From: Gammaproteobacteria bacterium | Lineage (GTDB): Bacteria; Pseudomonadota; Gammaproteobacteria; JAADHQ01 | Direction: 5' to 3' | Length of the DNA stretch: 56,673 nt | Assembly (NCBI GenBank): GCA_011052215.1 | Contig: DRJK01000168.1 | Span: 1-56,673, forward strand | Part shown: piece by piece, positions 8,263 to 17,990 of the stretch | Position numbering within the stretch: the stretch's first letter is position 1 | Layout of the letters: every line of letters begins with the position of its first letter | Translations under genes and position numbers: made by a program | Notes under the pieces: generated by a model | Seen by the model: only the letters and a program-made list of their open reading frames with translations | The model's database searches: none | Told to the model about the DNA's origin: nothing

Positions 8263-9594
8263 TCACCTGCTAACCGGTTCTGTTTGTTTATTTCCATGGT
8301 CAACTGGTTTACCCAGGGTTGCATCCATTTCGGCCCAGGCCATGGCCAGATCGAAATCTGACCTGGCTGTCTGGTATAAAGAAGCGGAAAACAATGCCAG
8401 GGAATCCCCCAGATCTGATTTAACATCCAGTTCGTACAACGCCCTGCTTTTATCCAGGGCAAGGTCACGGTATTCAGACAATATAGCCGCTTCATCCCTT
8501 TTTGCCCTGAAAATAGTTATCGACTGCCACAACTCCAGTACCTGCTGGTTCAGATCCATTTCATACTGATGCAGCCTGGCTTGTGCATCCAGCATGATGG
8601 TTCTTTGTTTGGCTATCTCTGCGTCTATCGCCCCACTGCTACTCAGCGGCATCTGGAATTGAATCTCTCCTCGCAATATGTCACTGAATCGTGTCTTGCG
8701 TGAATACTCGGCAGCACCCAGCTCCAGATCGATAACCGGTTTCTTTCTGGCTCTGGCTGCAAGCAGCTTTTGACGGGCCGATTCAACCTGTTGACGCAAG
8801 GCGAGCAAGTGCGGGTTATTTAATACCGCCTGTTGTTGCAAGGATTCAATTTCAGGCAACTTTCGTTTTGTTGCCAGCAACTCAGGTCGCACGAGGTTGG
8901 ATGACAGCTGGCCGGGACGGTTCAGAATATTTGCCAGCCTTGACCGGCTCGCTCGTCTGCCGGCATCACTTGCATAGCGTGCACTGCGTGCCTTGTGATA
9001 AATATTCTCGGCCTCCAGTAATTCAACATCGGCGACCTGCCCCAGTTCATTTCTGTCTTTTATTCTACTAAACCTGACAAAGGCAACGGCCATCGTTTCA
9101 TTGTCCCTGGCATAGGCCAGATCAGACAGGATCACATTGAAAAATGCCTGCATTATCTCCAGCCGCTGTTGCGCATTCTGCTCCTCTACCAGTAGCTTCT
9201 GACTCTCGACTGAAAGTTTTGCCGCAGATATATTCGCATCACTATAACCAAAATCATACAGACGTTTTGTTGCCAATAACTCCAGTTTATGGTCATCAAT
9301 CGTCGGGTCTATCGCGATACCGGGAAGTTTAATCCAGCGCAGCCTGCCCTGGATACTGGTCTGCACACCCGTGTTGCCTTCAATCAGATCTCTTTCAGCC
9401 CTGGCTCGTTCGAGTCTGTTCCTTGCAATAACATTGCCCGGGTGACCCCCCGTCGAGAGAGAAAGGGCATAATCCAGCGTCAGGGGTTCGGGTAGCGGAC
9501 CCTGTCCGTTATCACCCGACACACCTGCCGGCCAAATCAGGACTATCATGACTAGCGTCCATTGACAGAGTCCGGACGGGCATAATTTGAACAT
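8263..9594 (-). CDS. TolC-family outer-membrane channel
   Basis: A 443-residue outer-membrane efflux protein with an N-terminal signal (about 1-27) and two TolC-type repeats of long amphipathic helices. Examples are the ELLATKRLYDFGYSDANISAAK segment and the later LEAENIYHKARSAR and DLNQQVLELWQSI helices. It starts a three-gene minus-strand set with the adaptor and acylphosphatase. The partner pump must be encoded elsewhere. Substrate unknown. The repeated LYDFG pattern fits the agglutinin/efflux TolC branch. Confidence 0.85.
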   Translation of the reverse strand: MFKLCPSGLCQWTLVMIVLIWPAGVSGDNGQGPLPEPLTLDYALSLSTGGHPGNVIARNRLERARAERDLIEGNTGVQTSIQGRLRWIKLPGIAIDPTIDDHKLELLATKRLYDFGYSDANISAAKLSVESQKLLVEEQNAQQRLEIMQAFFNVILSDLAYARDNETMAVAFVRFSRIKDRNELGQVADVELLEAENIYHKARSARYASDAGRRASRSRLANILNRPGQLSSNLVRPELLATKRKLPEIESLQQQAVLNNPHLLALRQQVESARQKLLAARARKKPVIDLELGAAEYSRKTRFSDILRGEIQFQMPLSSSGAIDAEIAKQRTIMLDAQARLHQYEMDLNQQVLELWQSITIFRAKRDEAAILSEYRDLALDKSRALYELDVKSDLGDSLALFSASLYQTARSDFDLAMAWAEMDATLGKPVDHGNKQTEPVSR

Positions 9595-9773
9595 ACGCTA
9601 CCTGTTAATTTTATTCTTTTTCGCTTAATATTGTCTGAAGTGACCCAGCATGTATTCCCTTTTTACCACATATGCTCCTGACTATAATAATTCCCTGCTC
9701 CGAAGCAGGCCCCAATATATCCCACCACGAGCCTTCCTGCCAGATCAAGATACAACTATTGCAATCAGTGCCG

Positions 9774-10334
9774 CTACCTGTTTTTTCGTTTACGCTGTTC
9801 CTTTCGTTTGATTCTTTTATATTTACTAAAGGTCATTTTCCTGTAAATCTCTTCGCTGGTATATTCAGCCAGCCAGATAAATTCATCAATTCCGGAAGTA
9901 GCCCCTGTATATCGAACAACCAGCTTCCCTTTCAGGTTAAAAAAGGCAAATAGTGGTGTTGCCCACTTGTTATTGGAAATCCTGGCGAAATATTTTTTCA
10001 TGGTTGTGGTATTGCCATCGAAGTCAATAATTTCACCATCACTTTCGGTATCCATTTCCAGTATAAGAAATCGTTTCTGGAAATATTCCTGCACCTTGAC
10101 CTGATTCATGATCGTGATCTTCATGCGATGACAGAAGGGACATTCCTCCTGCTGAAAGAACAACAAGACACCTGTTTTCCCGTTCTTTCTCGCATCGGCC
10201 AGATCCTCTGTCAGATCACCTAATGTCTGCTCGTAAAAATATTTGGCCGGATCGCGAGGCATGGCCGCAAAAACAGTACCCGCAACTGCCCAGATTAATA
10301 AAAGTGGCAATATTTTGCGAAAAACAAGCGTCAT
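9774..10334 (-). CDS. Periplasmic thioredoxin-fold protein (SoxW-like)
   Basis: A 186-residue exported protein: signal peptide MTLVFRKILPLLLIWAVAG (cleavage near AMPRDP), then a thioredoxin fold with active site ECPFCHRM (Cys65, Cys68) and a cis-Pro region KWATPLFAFFN. This resembles thioredoxin_2/SoxW-type periplasmic reductants. The C-terminus is very basic (KRIKRKEQRKRKNR). It probably reduces or isomerises disulfides of exported proteins; the partner is unknown. It stands alone, between the TolC operon and a divergent fumarase. Confidence 0.82.
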   Translation of the reverse strand: MTLVFRKILPLLLIWAVAGTVFAAMPRDPAKYFYEQTLGDLTEDLADARKNGKTGVLLFFQQEECPFCHRMKITIMNQVKVQEYFQKRFLILEMDTESDGEIIDFDGNTTTMKKYFARISNNKWATPLFAFFNLKGKLVVRYTGATSGIDEFIWLAEYTSEEIYRKMTFSKYKRIKRKEQRKRKNR

Positions 10335-10466
10335 ATCAGAATTCCGGGTTATTAGCGGTTATAATTAGCAGGATGTCAGCTTATCCAATATACACTTGTC
10401 TGCACAAGCCTGTGTACAATATTTTTTGACATGTGTCGTTAACAAAGGTTTCGGACTTTTCATAAA

Positions 10467-12002
10467 ATGACCATTATTCAACAGGAAGACTTCATTCTCA
10501 GCATTGCCGATGCCTTGCAATATATATCCTACTATCACCCGCCAGACTTTATTCAGGCCATGCATCGCGCCTGGAAACTGGAGGAATCACCTGCGGCCAG
10601 GGATGCCATCGCCCAGATCCTGGTAAACTCCCGCATGTGCGCAACCGGGCACCGGCCCATTTGCCAGGATACCGGCATTGTCACGGTTTTTCTGAAGATT
10701 GGCATGGATGTGCAATGGCAAGCCAAAATGGCTGTCAACGACATGGTCAACGAGGCGGTGCGCCGTGCCTATACGTTACCAGAAAATATACTGCGTGCCT
10801 CGATTGTCCGTGATCCCGCAGGTGAAAGGACCAATACAGGAGACAATACGCCTGCGGTCGTCCATACCGAAATCGTCACTGGTAACCAGGTTGATGTCAT
10901 TGTGGCTGCCAAGGGGGGGGGATCAGAGAACAAGGCGAAATTCTCGGTACTTAACCCAAGCGACGATATTGTTGAGTGGGTCCTGAAAACTGTACCTGCC
11001 CTGGGTGCGGGCTGGTGCCCACCAGGCACCTTGAATATCGGCATTGGCGGTACCCCGGAAAAAGCCATGCTGCTGGCCAAACGGGCGATGATGGAACCTG
11101 TTAACATCCAGGAACTGATAAAAAAAGGCCCGGCCAATACGCTTGAAACATTACGACTGGAGCTGTATGAAAAAGTAAATGCACTCGGTATCGGCGCGCA
11201 GGGACTGGGCGGGCTGACAACCGTGATGGATATCAAGATTCTTGATTACCCGACACATGCAGCATCAAAACCGATTGCGATGATACCCAACTGTGCGGCA
11301 ACGCGTCATGCACACTTCGTACTGGACGGAAGTGGTGCCGTCACACTTGCACCACCTTCTCTTGATGCCTGGCCACAGATCGACTGGGACCCGTGCCAGT
11401 CAAGACGGGTTGACCTTGACCAGCTAAAGCCCGATGACATCCTCGACTGGAAACCAGGTGAAACACTGCTGCTGAACGGCCTGCTACTGACGGGCCGGGA
11501 TGCAGCTCACAAGGAGATTACCGGTCTGGTAGAAAACGGCCAGCCCCTGCCTGAAGGACTCGATTTTCATAACCGTTTTATTTATTACGTCGGGCCGGTT
11601 GATCCCGTTGGTGATGAAGTCGTCGGGCCGGCTGGCCCCACGACGGCAACACGCATGGACAAGTTTACCGAAACCATGCTTTCCAAAACCGGGTTACTGG
11701 GCATGATAGGCAAGGCTGAAAGAGGGCCGGTCGCCATTGAAGCCATAAAAAAACACCGTTCTGTATACCTGATCGCCACTGGTGGTGCTGCCTACCTGGT
11801 TGCCAAGGCAATCCGGTCATCCAGAATTGTCGCCTTCAAGGAGCTGGGTATGGAAGCGGTTTATGAGTTTGAGGTCAAGGATATGCCTGTCACTGTTGCC
11901 GTTGACAGTACCGGTAGTTCTGTTCATCAAACAGCACCGCTGGAATGGCAAAAACGGATTGGCAAGATTGAGGTCAAGCCACCCGTGAGAGAAAATGACT
12001 GA
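10467..12002 (+). CDS. fumA: Fumarate hydratase class I, Fe-S dependent
   Basis: Cytoplasmic TCA-cycle enzyme that interconverts fumarate and malate with an oxygen-sensitive [4Fe-4S] cluster. The 511 residues contain the alpha half (GHRPICQDTGIVTVF; GGGSENKAKFSVLNPSDD; GWCPPGTLNIGIGGTPEKAM) and the beta half (YYVGPVDP, VVGPAGPTTATRMDKF, IGKAERGPVAIEA, ATGGAAYLVAKAI) fused in one chain, as in FumA/FumB. Conserved Cys candidates are in PICQDTG, GWCPPG and PNCAATRHAHF. It is monocistronic and divergent from the thioredoxin gene. Use of fumA rather than fumB or plain fum is arbitrary. Confidence 0.93.
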   Translation: MTIIQQEDFILSIADALQYISYYHPPDFIQAMHRAWKLEESPAARDAIAQILVNSRMCATGHRPICQDTGIVTVFLKIGMDVQWQAKMAVNDMVNEAVRRAYTLPENILRASIVRDPAGERTNTGDNTPAVVHTEIVTGNQVDVIVAAKGGGSENKAKFSVLNPSDDIVEWVLKTVPALGAGWCPPGTLNIGIGGTPEKAMLLAKRAMMEPVNIQELIKKGPANTLETLRLELYEKVNALGIGAQGLGGLTTVMDIKILDYPTHAASKPIAMIPNCAATRHAHFVLDGSGAVTLAPPSLDAWPQIDWDPCQSRRVDLDQLKPDDILDWKPGETLLLNGLLLTGRDAAHKEITGLVENGQPLPEGLDFHNRFIYYVGPVDPVGDEVVGPAGPTTATRMDKFTETMLSKTGLLGMIGKAERGPVAIEAIKKHRSVYLIATGGAAYLVAKAIRSSRIVAFKELGMEAVYEFEVKDMPVTVAVDSTGSSVHQTAPLEWQKRIGKIEVKPPVREND

Positions 12003-12130
12003 TCTGCACCCTGCAAAAAAAACGGCCATGTATTTTACAGAGACCATGGTTTCACTCGTATACAAGCAGCACTTCTTCTCAGCAGCCTGTACAAACCATA
12101 TTGGTCAGCCATCGGCCTAAAATATATATA

Positions 12131-12562
12131 ATGTCAACGACCTTCTGGAAAGACAAAAAACTCGATCAGCTCAGCGATGAGGAATGGGAATCCCTCTGCG
12201 ATGGCTGCGGGCGCTGTTGTCTGCACAAGCTGGAAGACACGGAGACAAATGACCTGCACTATACCAACATTGCCTGCAAGTCGCTTGACCTGAATACTTG
12301 CCGTTGCAACAATTATGAAGACCGGTTCGAAATAGTTCCGGACTGCATAACCCTGCGGCAGGACCTCTACCAGACTATAAAATGGTTACCTCGAAGCTGT
12401 GCATACAGGATACTGGCTGAAGGGAAGGAGCTGCCACAATGGCATCCACTGGTTTCATCCAGGAAAGATTCAGTTGAGCAGGCTGGTATTTCTGTCAGGA
12501 AAATTGCCATCTGTGAAGACAACGCAAAAAACTGGCAACAACATATTATTGATGACTTTTAG
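12131..12562 (+). CDS. YcgN-like cysteine-cluster protein (UPF0260)
   Basis: A 143-residue protein with dense, spaced Cys: CDGCGRCC at residues 23-30, then CKSLDLNTCRCNNY, DCITL and RSCAYR. This matches the YcgN/YkgJ cysteine-cluster family, thought to bind Zn or Fe-S; the function is unknown. ATG at 12131 is preferred over the in-frame TTG at 12101 because homologs start near xFWKxKxLxxL. The 3' end overlaps the STAS gene on the opposite strand by 17 nt. Confidence 0.88.
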   Translation: MSTTFWKDKKLDQLSDEEWESLCDGCGRCCLHKLEDTETNDLHYTNIACKSLDLNTCRCNNYEDRFEIVPDCITLRQDLYQTIKWLPRSCAYRILAEGKELPQWHPLVSSRKDSVEQAGISVRKIAICEDNAKNWQQHIIDDF

Positions 12563-12923
12563 TCTGGTCCTTGTCCCGGGATACAGTGTTGTCTGGCTGG
12601 GAGATCACTGCCTTTTCAGATAACTTGACGCGAAGCAGACGATCAAGCCCTGATATGGAAAGACGACGTGCCAGGGCCCTGTCACAATTAATAATTTCAA
12701 TCGCTGTACTATTATTTTTTTCGCGATGGAGTAACAGCAGGGTTGTAAAGATGGATGCATCCATCTTCGCGACTTCCAGCATATTAATTCGGATCAACTT
12801 GACTGTTTTGGGGACAGTATTGATCAGATCCTGCATCTGCAATGACAGGTTAATATCAAAGGCACCACCCAGTTCAAAGTTAAATACACTTCCATCCACA
12901 GAAAGTGTTGTTCTTATCGACAT
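12546..12923 (-). CDS. STAS-domain protein (anti-sigma antagonist-like)
   Basis: A 125-residue single STAS domain. The order of strands and helices is SVFNFELGGAFDINLSL, IRINMLEVAKMDASIFTTLLLL (the usual DxSG-like loop reads DASIF, so a Ser is available for phosphorylation) and IEIINCDRALARRLSISGLDRLL. A charged tail of about 18 residues follows. Such proteins regulate sigma or anti-sigma partners or two-component outputs by partner switching. No kinase or phosphatase partner is adjacent. GGGAG precedes the ATG. Confidence 0.8.
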   Translation of the reverse strand: MSIRTTLSVDGSVFNFELGGAFDINLSLQMQDLINTVPKTVKLIRINMLEVAKMDASIFTTLLLLHREKNNSTAIEIINCDRALARRLSISGLDRLLRVKLSEKAVISQPDNTVSRDKDQTKSHQ

Positions 12924-13068
12924 CCGATCTCCCTCGAATTACAGCCGGCTATTCCCATAGTCTCCATGAAACCTGGAATTTAATTATTTGAAAAGTTAAG
13001 TATAGTCTACTAAAAATTAATATCCATGCCTATATCGTTAATTGAAATTAACAACTGTCTTCAAATAA

Positions 13069-13095
13069 AAAAAGGGTCTCATAGAGACCCTTTTT
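13069..13095 (-). terminator. Intrinsic terminator of the LysM lipoprotein gene
   Basis: The 7-bp stem GGGTCTC/GAGACCC (13074-13080 and 13084-13090) has a 3-nt loop and is flanked by A and T runs. It lies about 20 nt after the stop at 13114 on the minus strand. The flanking runs allow bidirectional function. Confidence 0.85.
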
Positions 13096-13113
13096 ATTAA
13101 TGCCGGCTAGCGG

Positions 13114-13740
13114 CTATTTTGCCAGATATGCCTTGTCAGATTCCTCTGTAATACCAATACTCCATGCACCGCGTGTTTTGGCATGGCTGACTGCCGAACT
13201 GATTTCTGCATCACTCGGGCTGGTGTTGATATCAAACTCCTGTCCGGGGAAGATCAGGTCAGCATCCTTGATCTTGTCACTGTTGGCCTTGTAAATCAGT
13301 GGCCACTGGTATGGATTACCATATACATCTCCCTTGCCGGCAATACCCCACAGGCTATCACCCCTCATGACCGAATAGGAACCGGTAGTGTCCTCAGTCG
13401 TTGGGAGACTACGATCAATACTTTGCTCAAGGTAATACTGTTTGACGGCCATTTCGCCCTGTGAGCGCGCCTTGTTGGCCAGTTTAATCGCCTTGCCCTC
13501 GTTCCCTTTTTTGGCCGCCTTTTCTGCCTTTTTGATCATTTTTCCAGAATCACGCCACACATAACCCAGAGATTTGGCCTTTTTGATGGCCGCCTTGGCA
13601 TTGGCAATCGCTATGGATGCTGCACTGGGTCCTGTATTTGCCGTGGTTTCTTCCTGTTTTTGCTGGCTGGCACAACCTGTGGCCAGGCTCGCAGTTAATA
13701 ATATAATACTTAACTGTTTGATTTTATTATTTAATTTCAT
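13114..13740 (-). CDS. LysM-domain lipoprotein
   Basis: A 208-residue lipoprotein: signal peptide with lipobox ASLATGC (lipid-modified Cys23), a Gln/Glu/Thr linker, an alanine/lysine-rich helical region (about 45-115), then a LysM module (YSVMRGDSLWGIAGKGDVYG, PYQWPLIYKANSDKIKDADL, IFPGQEFDI, about 120-175). LysM binds peptidoglycan. It probably tethers the outer membrane or a complex to the wall. The composition of the helical region recalls DUF4398-type helices, but this was not confirmed. It is followed by a good terminator. Confidence 0.87.
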   Translation of the reverse strand: MKLNNKIKQLSIILLTASLATGCASQQKQEETTANTGPSAASIAIANAKAAIKKAKSLGYVWRDSGKMIKKAEKAAKKGNEGKAIKLANKARSQGEMAVKQYYLEQSIDRSLPTTEDTTGSYSVMRGDSLWGIAGKGDVYGNPYQWPLIYKANSDKIKDADLIFPGQEFDINTSPSDAEISSAVSHAKTRGAWSIGITEESDKAYLAK

Positions 13741-14092
13741 CGTTCTCAGACTCCAGAAACTTCAAGTTTAATAATTGGATTCATTCATTTTCGCAGTATT
13801 TTTTCAGTTTTTCCAGAAAAAAAATACTGTCTGGAATTATTGTCCCTATAACAAAATATTCTTTATCTAATAAACAGTTACAGAATTTTTATGCCTCTTT
13901 GTAGTAAACACCCTACCTATAATGGTGTCAAGCAAAAAACCTGATTAATCTCACATTACCAAAATTAAATTGACCATCCGGAAACCTGTCTGAAATGCAC
14001 AAAAGATTATCATCACCGTGAAGCCGAATTGAAGGTCCTGTATGTCCCTGATAGCCCTTGACCCTGATATTCCAGCTTTTCATTTGCCTGCC
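13741..14092. other. Intergenic gap, AT-rich, no gene
   Basis: 352 bp between the LysM lipoprotein and the diguanylate cyclase, both on minus. It contains an AT-rich inverted repeat at 13794-13829 (CAGTATTTTTTC against GAAAAAAAATACTG), which could act as a terminator for the upstream cyclase gene. No coding frame with family features was found. The LysM promoter is presumably here, but no convincing -35/-10 pair could be picked. Confidence 0.5.
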
Positions 14093-14866
14093 TCATGAGA
14101 AGAAATTGATCGAACCACCACCGGACTTTTTTGCCAGATACATGGCCAGGTCGGCTTCTTTTATGGAAATTTGTGCGCCTTGTCTTTTGCCTCCAATCAT
14201 ACGTACGCCAATACTGCATCCTACATTCAGGTCCTTATTCTGGATCTGAAACGGGACATTGATATTTTCCTGAATTTTTTCTGCAACCATTTCAGCAAAT
14301 CTGCGCGCTATATGCTCATCCTCACTCAGCTGTAGCAGGACGATAATAAACTCATCTCCACCGGTACGACTGACCAGATCTTCAGCACGAACACCGGCCT
14401 TGAGTCGTTCAGCCACCTCAATCAATAACCGGTCTCCGATATCGTGACCATATGTATCATTTACGGTCTTGAATCCATCCAGGTCAATGACCATGATGGC
14501 ACCATAGGTATGGTGACGTTCACTACTGGCCAGACCTTTTTCCAGGTATTCAGACAGCAGTCGGCGATTGGGGAGTTGCGTTAGTGGATCATGTTGTGCC
14601 ATGTGCGAGAGCTTCATCACGGCCTCGTCACGTTGTGATAAAAACGGCTTCGCGACAAATTTAAAGATCAACGGCGTGGTAAACAACACCAGCAATGATG
14701 CATCCAGCACCGCCTCGGCAAAGAAAGGGAATTCATAAGGGCTCCAGGAGATAATTATCATCACCACCAATTCAACCACAGCGATAATCAAGGCAATACG
14801 GGGGATGATCCAGCACTGGCGGAGCAGGGTAGTGGTAACCGGCTGTTTGTCATGGAGATTGCTCAT
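14093..14866 (-). CDS. Membrane diguanylate cyclase (GGDEF)
   Basis: Makes cyclic di-GMP from two GTP. The 257 residues have two transmembrane helices (about 20-40 and 52-74) followed by a complete GGDEF domain (HMAQHDPLTQLPNRRLL onward). The signature GGDEF is at residues 169-173, and the inhibitory I-site RAED is at 160-163, exactly five residues upstream, so product inhibition is expected. There is no separate sensor domain; the short periplasmic turn is the only possible input. It ends right after AMYLAKKSGGGS. Monocistronic, downstream of the chemotaxis genes. Confidence 0.92.
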   Translation of the reverse strand: MSNLHDKQPVTTTLLRQCWIIPRIALIIAVVELVVMIIISWSPYEFPFFAEAVLDASLLVLFTTPLIFKFVAKPFLSQRDEAVMKLSHMAQHDPLTQLPNRRLLSEYLEKGLASSERHHTYGAIMVIDLDGFKTVNDTYGHDIGDRLLIEVAERLKAGVRAEDLVSRTGGDEFIIVLLQLSEDEHIARRFAEMVAEKIQENINVPFQIQNKDLNVGCSIGVRMIGGKRQGAQISIKEADLAMYLAKKSGGGSINFFS

Positions 14867-15172
14867 AGTATTACAAATAATTGATATACAGGTAATATTG
14901 GCAAAAACAGGCTTTTCTGTACCTGAAAAATCCTGAGATTCTTTCTATCCATTTGTTTTGTCATGATTTTTTGACAACATATCATCGTGATGGTTCAGAA
15001 ACTGACAAACTGTTCACTCCTTCAGGGAAGGTGTGTCATTGATATTCGATCAGGCCGGGTAAAGCCTGACGGGAGCCAACCACCATCCCCCGGGGACAAA
15101 CCGGCCGCGTGGATAACATGCTTGAACCGGAGACAGGGCCGATCACATCACTGCTTTATTACTTGCAGCCAT
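14867..15172. other. Intergenic gap with a GC-rich, possibly structured block
   Basis: About 300 bp upstream of the minus-strand cyclase gene. 14867-15000 is AT-rich. 15020-15170 is GC-rich with short pairing segments, such as TCAGGC/GCCTGA (about 15050-15069) and CCCCGGGG (about 15088-15095). It does not match a riboswitch class I can recall, including the GEMM c-di-GMP aptamers. A plus-strand ORF across it has no protein-like features. Confidence 0.4.
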
Positions 15173-15220
15173 AAAAAAGGCCGGCAACGGATCATCCATA
15201 ATCGCTGTCACCGGCCTTTC
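15173..15220 (-). terminator. Intrinsic terminator of the MCP gene
   Basis: On the minus strand AAAGGCCGG pairs with CCGGCCTTT, with further pairing inward (GACAGCG region), followed by a T run (TTTTTTAT). It lies about 45 nt after the MCP stop at 15262. Confidence 0.85.
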
Positions 15221-15261
15221 AGTTTAATGCAGACCATCCATGGTCTTATAATTGGCTTCCC

Positions 15262-17346
15262 TTAGAACTCGTCCCACTCACCGTCATCGGTCCCTGTCTT
15301 TGCCATCGGCGCAGGTCTGGCTTCGGCCTTTGGGGCCGTTTTGGTATTATTTGTTAAAACCGGTGGCTCGGAAACTGAACGCGCACTGGCTGACTCGACA
15401 TGGGAACCTGCACCACCACCGACCTTGAAGAAGGAGATCGTCTTGCTCAATCCCTTTGACTGATCGAGCATGGATGCGCTGGCTGCGGCGGCCTCTTCAA
15501 CCAATGCCGCATTCTGCTGTGTCATCTCATCCATTTGCATAATGGCCTTGTTGACCTGCTCAATGCCTGATGCCTGCTCCTGGCTTGATGCCGCAATCTC
15601 GGCAACGATATCGGTCACCTTCTTGATACCATTAACAATCTCTTCCAGGGTCTGGCCGGATTCATTTACCAGTTCAGTCCCGATCTTGACCTTGTCAACA
15701 CTGTCGTTGATCAGATCCTTGATTTCCTTGGCGGCTTCCGAGCTGCGTCCTGCCAGGCTGCGTACCTCGGTGGCCACGACCGCGAATCCACGGCCCTGTT
15801 CACCGGCACGGGCGGCCTCAACCGCAGCGTTCAGAGCCAACAGGTTTGTCTGGAAGGCAATCTCTTCAACCACGCTGATGATGTCGGCAATCTTCTTGCT
15901 GGACGCGTTGATCTCACCCATCGCTTCTATCGCCTTGCTGACAACCTCACCACCCTTACTGGCCTGGTCATTGGCGCTGACGGCCAACTGGCTGGCCTGG
16001 TTGGCATTATCGGCATTCTGTTTAACCGTTGATGTCATTTCTTCCATACTGGAAGCGGTTTCCTCCAGACTCGATGCCTGCTCTTCAGTCCGCTGGCTCA
16101 GATCCATATTGCCACGGGCAATCTCTTCGGAACCGGAGTTAATCGCGTCAGTGCCATTACGCACCTGGCCGACGATACCCGACAGACTCTCTGCCACACT
16201 GTTCATGTCTACCAACATGCGGCCCAGCTCATCTCTGGAATTAACCTCATAGCGGTTGGTCAGGTCGCCTTCGGCGATCTCTTTCAGGCCCGCTGCTGCA
16301 ATCGCAACAGGTCTGGTGATCATGCGTATCACAAAAAAGGCAACGAACAAGGCAATCAGTACTGCGACAACACCCAGCACCAACATAAAGTTTTCCAGGT
16401 CATGGCCTTTTTTTACGGCCAGGGCAATATCGGTATCCGCCAGTCCTTGCTGGTTCTTGATCATGGCAGTGAGTGATTTAATCAGCTTGCCTGCGTGCGG
16501 TGCGGCCTTGGTACCCAACCACAGATTGGCCAGGTTCCAGCCCTTTGAGCCACGGATTTCAAACATCTTCGGTGGCAGGCCCTTGAACTCGTCACGTGCC
16601 TTGCTGAACCTGCTAAACGCTGCTGCCTGCTTTGGCGTCAACAACTTTTTGTTCTTCTGCAGGTCGGCATAGCGTCTGATGTTCTTGCTCCAGAACTTAT
16701 TGAAGCCATCGCTGAATTTCTTGTCGCCTGTCAGCAAAAAGGCGCGGATATTGGCCAGTGACAGGCCGGTGGTACCGCGAACATCGGCCATCATACCCAG
16801 CAGCGCCTTGCGTGCCGGTGTGGCGGGCAGTTTGGTCTCCATATTAATAATATTGGTGATCTCGGTAACCATGACCTTTGCCCTGGGGGCCGCTTCCTGG
16901 ACGAGTATTTTGGTAGCCGGGGTGTCATCAATCGTACCGCTGATGGCTTCGATCTCACTTTGTGCCTTGGCAAACTCTTTCAGGGTACCTGCCATTGCAT
17001 TCAGTTTTTCGACATTGGCGGAGTTGGTCCAGTTCCTGGAAAACTTGATCATCCTGCTATAGGAGTCATTGATTTCTTCCCAGGCCGCCTGGCGCTCTTT
17101 TTTGAATTTATCTGCCCCCAGAATCATATAACCGCGTAAACCAGCCAGAGACTGGTTGATGCCATTGAGCATATGATTGGATGCCAGTATTGTAGGTGTG
17201 CGCAGTTCAAACACACGGGTATTAATAACCTGGCTTGAGTTGATACGACTATACGCCATGGTGACAGTTACCACTATAATAATGGCCATAATGGCAAAAC
17301 CACCACCGATCTTTTTACCTATACCTAGATTTATCAGCCATTTCAT
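15262..17346 (-). CDS. Methyl-accepting chemotaxis protein with CheR-docking tail
   Basis: Transmembrane chemoreceptor of 694 residues from the ATG at 17346, chosen for its AGGAG at 9-nt spacing (a start at 17382 lacks this). It has transmembrane helix 1 (about 9-32), a long helical periplasmic sensor (about 33-310), transmembrane helix 2 ([19 protein letters not shown]), HAMP ([20 protein letters not shown]), methylation helices, and the highly conserved signalling tip [20 protein letters not shown]. The last residues EWDEF fit the tethering pentapeptide consensus (aromatic-x-x-aromatic) for CheR/CheB. It follows cheW by 83 bp on the same strand. Ligand unknown. Confidence 0.93.
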   Translation of the reverse strand: MKWLINLGIGKKIGGGFAIMAIIIVVTVTMAYSRINSSQVINTRVFELRTPTILASNHMLNGINQSLAGLRGYMILGADKFKKERQAAWEEINDSYSRMIKFSRNWTNSANVEKLNAMAGTLKEFAKAQSEIEAISGTIDDTPATKILVQEAAPRAKVMVTEITNIINMETKLPATPARKALLGMMADVRGTTGLSLANIRAFLLTGDKKFSDGFNKFWSKNIRRYADLQKNKKLLTPKQAAAFSRFSKARDEFKGLPPKMFEIRGSKGWNLANLWLGTKAAPHAGKLIKSLTAMIKNQQGLADTDIALAVKKGHDLENFMLVLGVVAVLIALFVAFFVIRMITRPVAIAAAGLKEIAEGDLTNRYEVNSRDELGRMLVDMNSVAESLSGIVGQVRNGTDAINSGSEEIARGNMDLSQRTEEQASSLEETASSMEEMTSTVKQNADNANQASQLAVSANDQASKGGEVVSKAIEAMGEINASSKKIADIISVVEEIAFQTNLLALNAAVEAARAGEQGRGFAVVATEVRSLAGRSSEAAKEIKDLINDSVDKVKIGTELVNESGQTLEEIVNGIKKVTDIVAEIAASSQEQASGIEQVNKAIMQMDEMTQQNAALVEEAAAASASMLDQSKGLSKTISFFKVGGGAGSHVESASARSVSEPPVLTNNTKTAPKAEARPAPMAKTGTDDGEWDEF

Positions 17347-17429
17347 AACGGCAATCTCCTTTTTTCTTGCTTGTTCAGTCAAAAAATAAATATTTTATAA
17401 AACATCCCGGATCTTCTGTCTTTAATTCG

Positions 17430-17990
17430 CTATTCTGAAGTATCACCGTCTGCATTTTCCGATGCTGCCTGTGGCATGATTTCATCCACCTTCAGCAAAA
17501 GATCGACATCCATCAACATGACCATCTCATCATTGATCGTAGCCAGGCCATTGAGAAATTCAGTTTCTATCCCGTTACCAAAATCAGGGGTTGGCTTGAT
17601 TTCCTTCACATCAACATTCATGACATCGGAAACGGCATCGACAACAATACCCACCAGGGAATAATCACCTTTGTTATTTTTAACAGACAGGACAATCACG
17701 ACTGTTGTCGGTGTGTAATCGATTTGTTCCAGCTTGAAGCGGGCGCGCATGTCGATAATCGGCACAACCGTTCCTCGCAGGTTCAGCACACCACGTACAT
17801 ACTCCGGTGTATTTGGAATATTGGTCAGTTCTGTCCAACCCTTGATTTCCTGTACCCTGAGTATATCCACGCCATAGGTTTCGCCATTAAGCCTGAATGT
17901 CAGATACTGATTGCTGTCACTATTTTCAATGTCCATGGACATGACATCATGCCCGCCTGTCTCTGCCAGTGCTGTGTTCGTAGAAGCCAT
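17430..17990 (-). CDS. cheW: Chemotaxis coupling protein CheW
   Basis: Scaffold that links chemoreceptors to CheA. The CheW fold spans YLTFRLNGETYGVDILRVQEI, IPNTPEYVRGVLNLRGTVVP, IIDMRARF and LVGIVVDAVSDV, followed by the usual C-terminal helix. ATG at 17990 has GGAG at 9 nt. The frame stays open upstream to TTG 18068 / ATG 18059 (212 residues in total), but those have no ribosome-binding site, so 186 residues are preferred. It is the first gene of a cheW-mcp pair; no cheA, cheY, cheB or cheR is in the window. Confidence 0.92.
   Translation of the reverse strand: MASTNTALAETGGHDVMSMDIENSDSNQYLTFRLNGETYGVDILRVQEIKGWTELTNIPNTPEYVRGVLNLRGTVVPIIDMRARFKLEQIDYTPTTVVIVLSVKNNKGDYSLVGIVVDAVSDVMNVDVKEIKPTPDFGNGIETEFLNGLATINDEMVMLMDVDLLLKVDEIMPQAASENADGDTSE

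Noticed and set aside
15020-15170. GEMM (c-di-GMP) riboswitch near the GGDEF gene
   Set aside because: The conserved GEMM core could not be aligned on either strand.
15470-16672. Long plus-strand ORFs (260 and 138 residues) antisense to the MCP gene
   Set aside because: They read against a well-supported MCP in the complementary frame, with Ser/Ala/Thr-rich composition typical of shadow ORFs and no domain.
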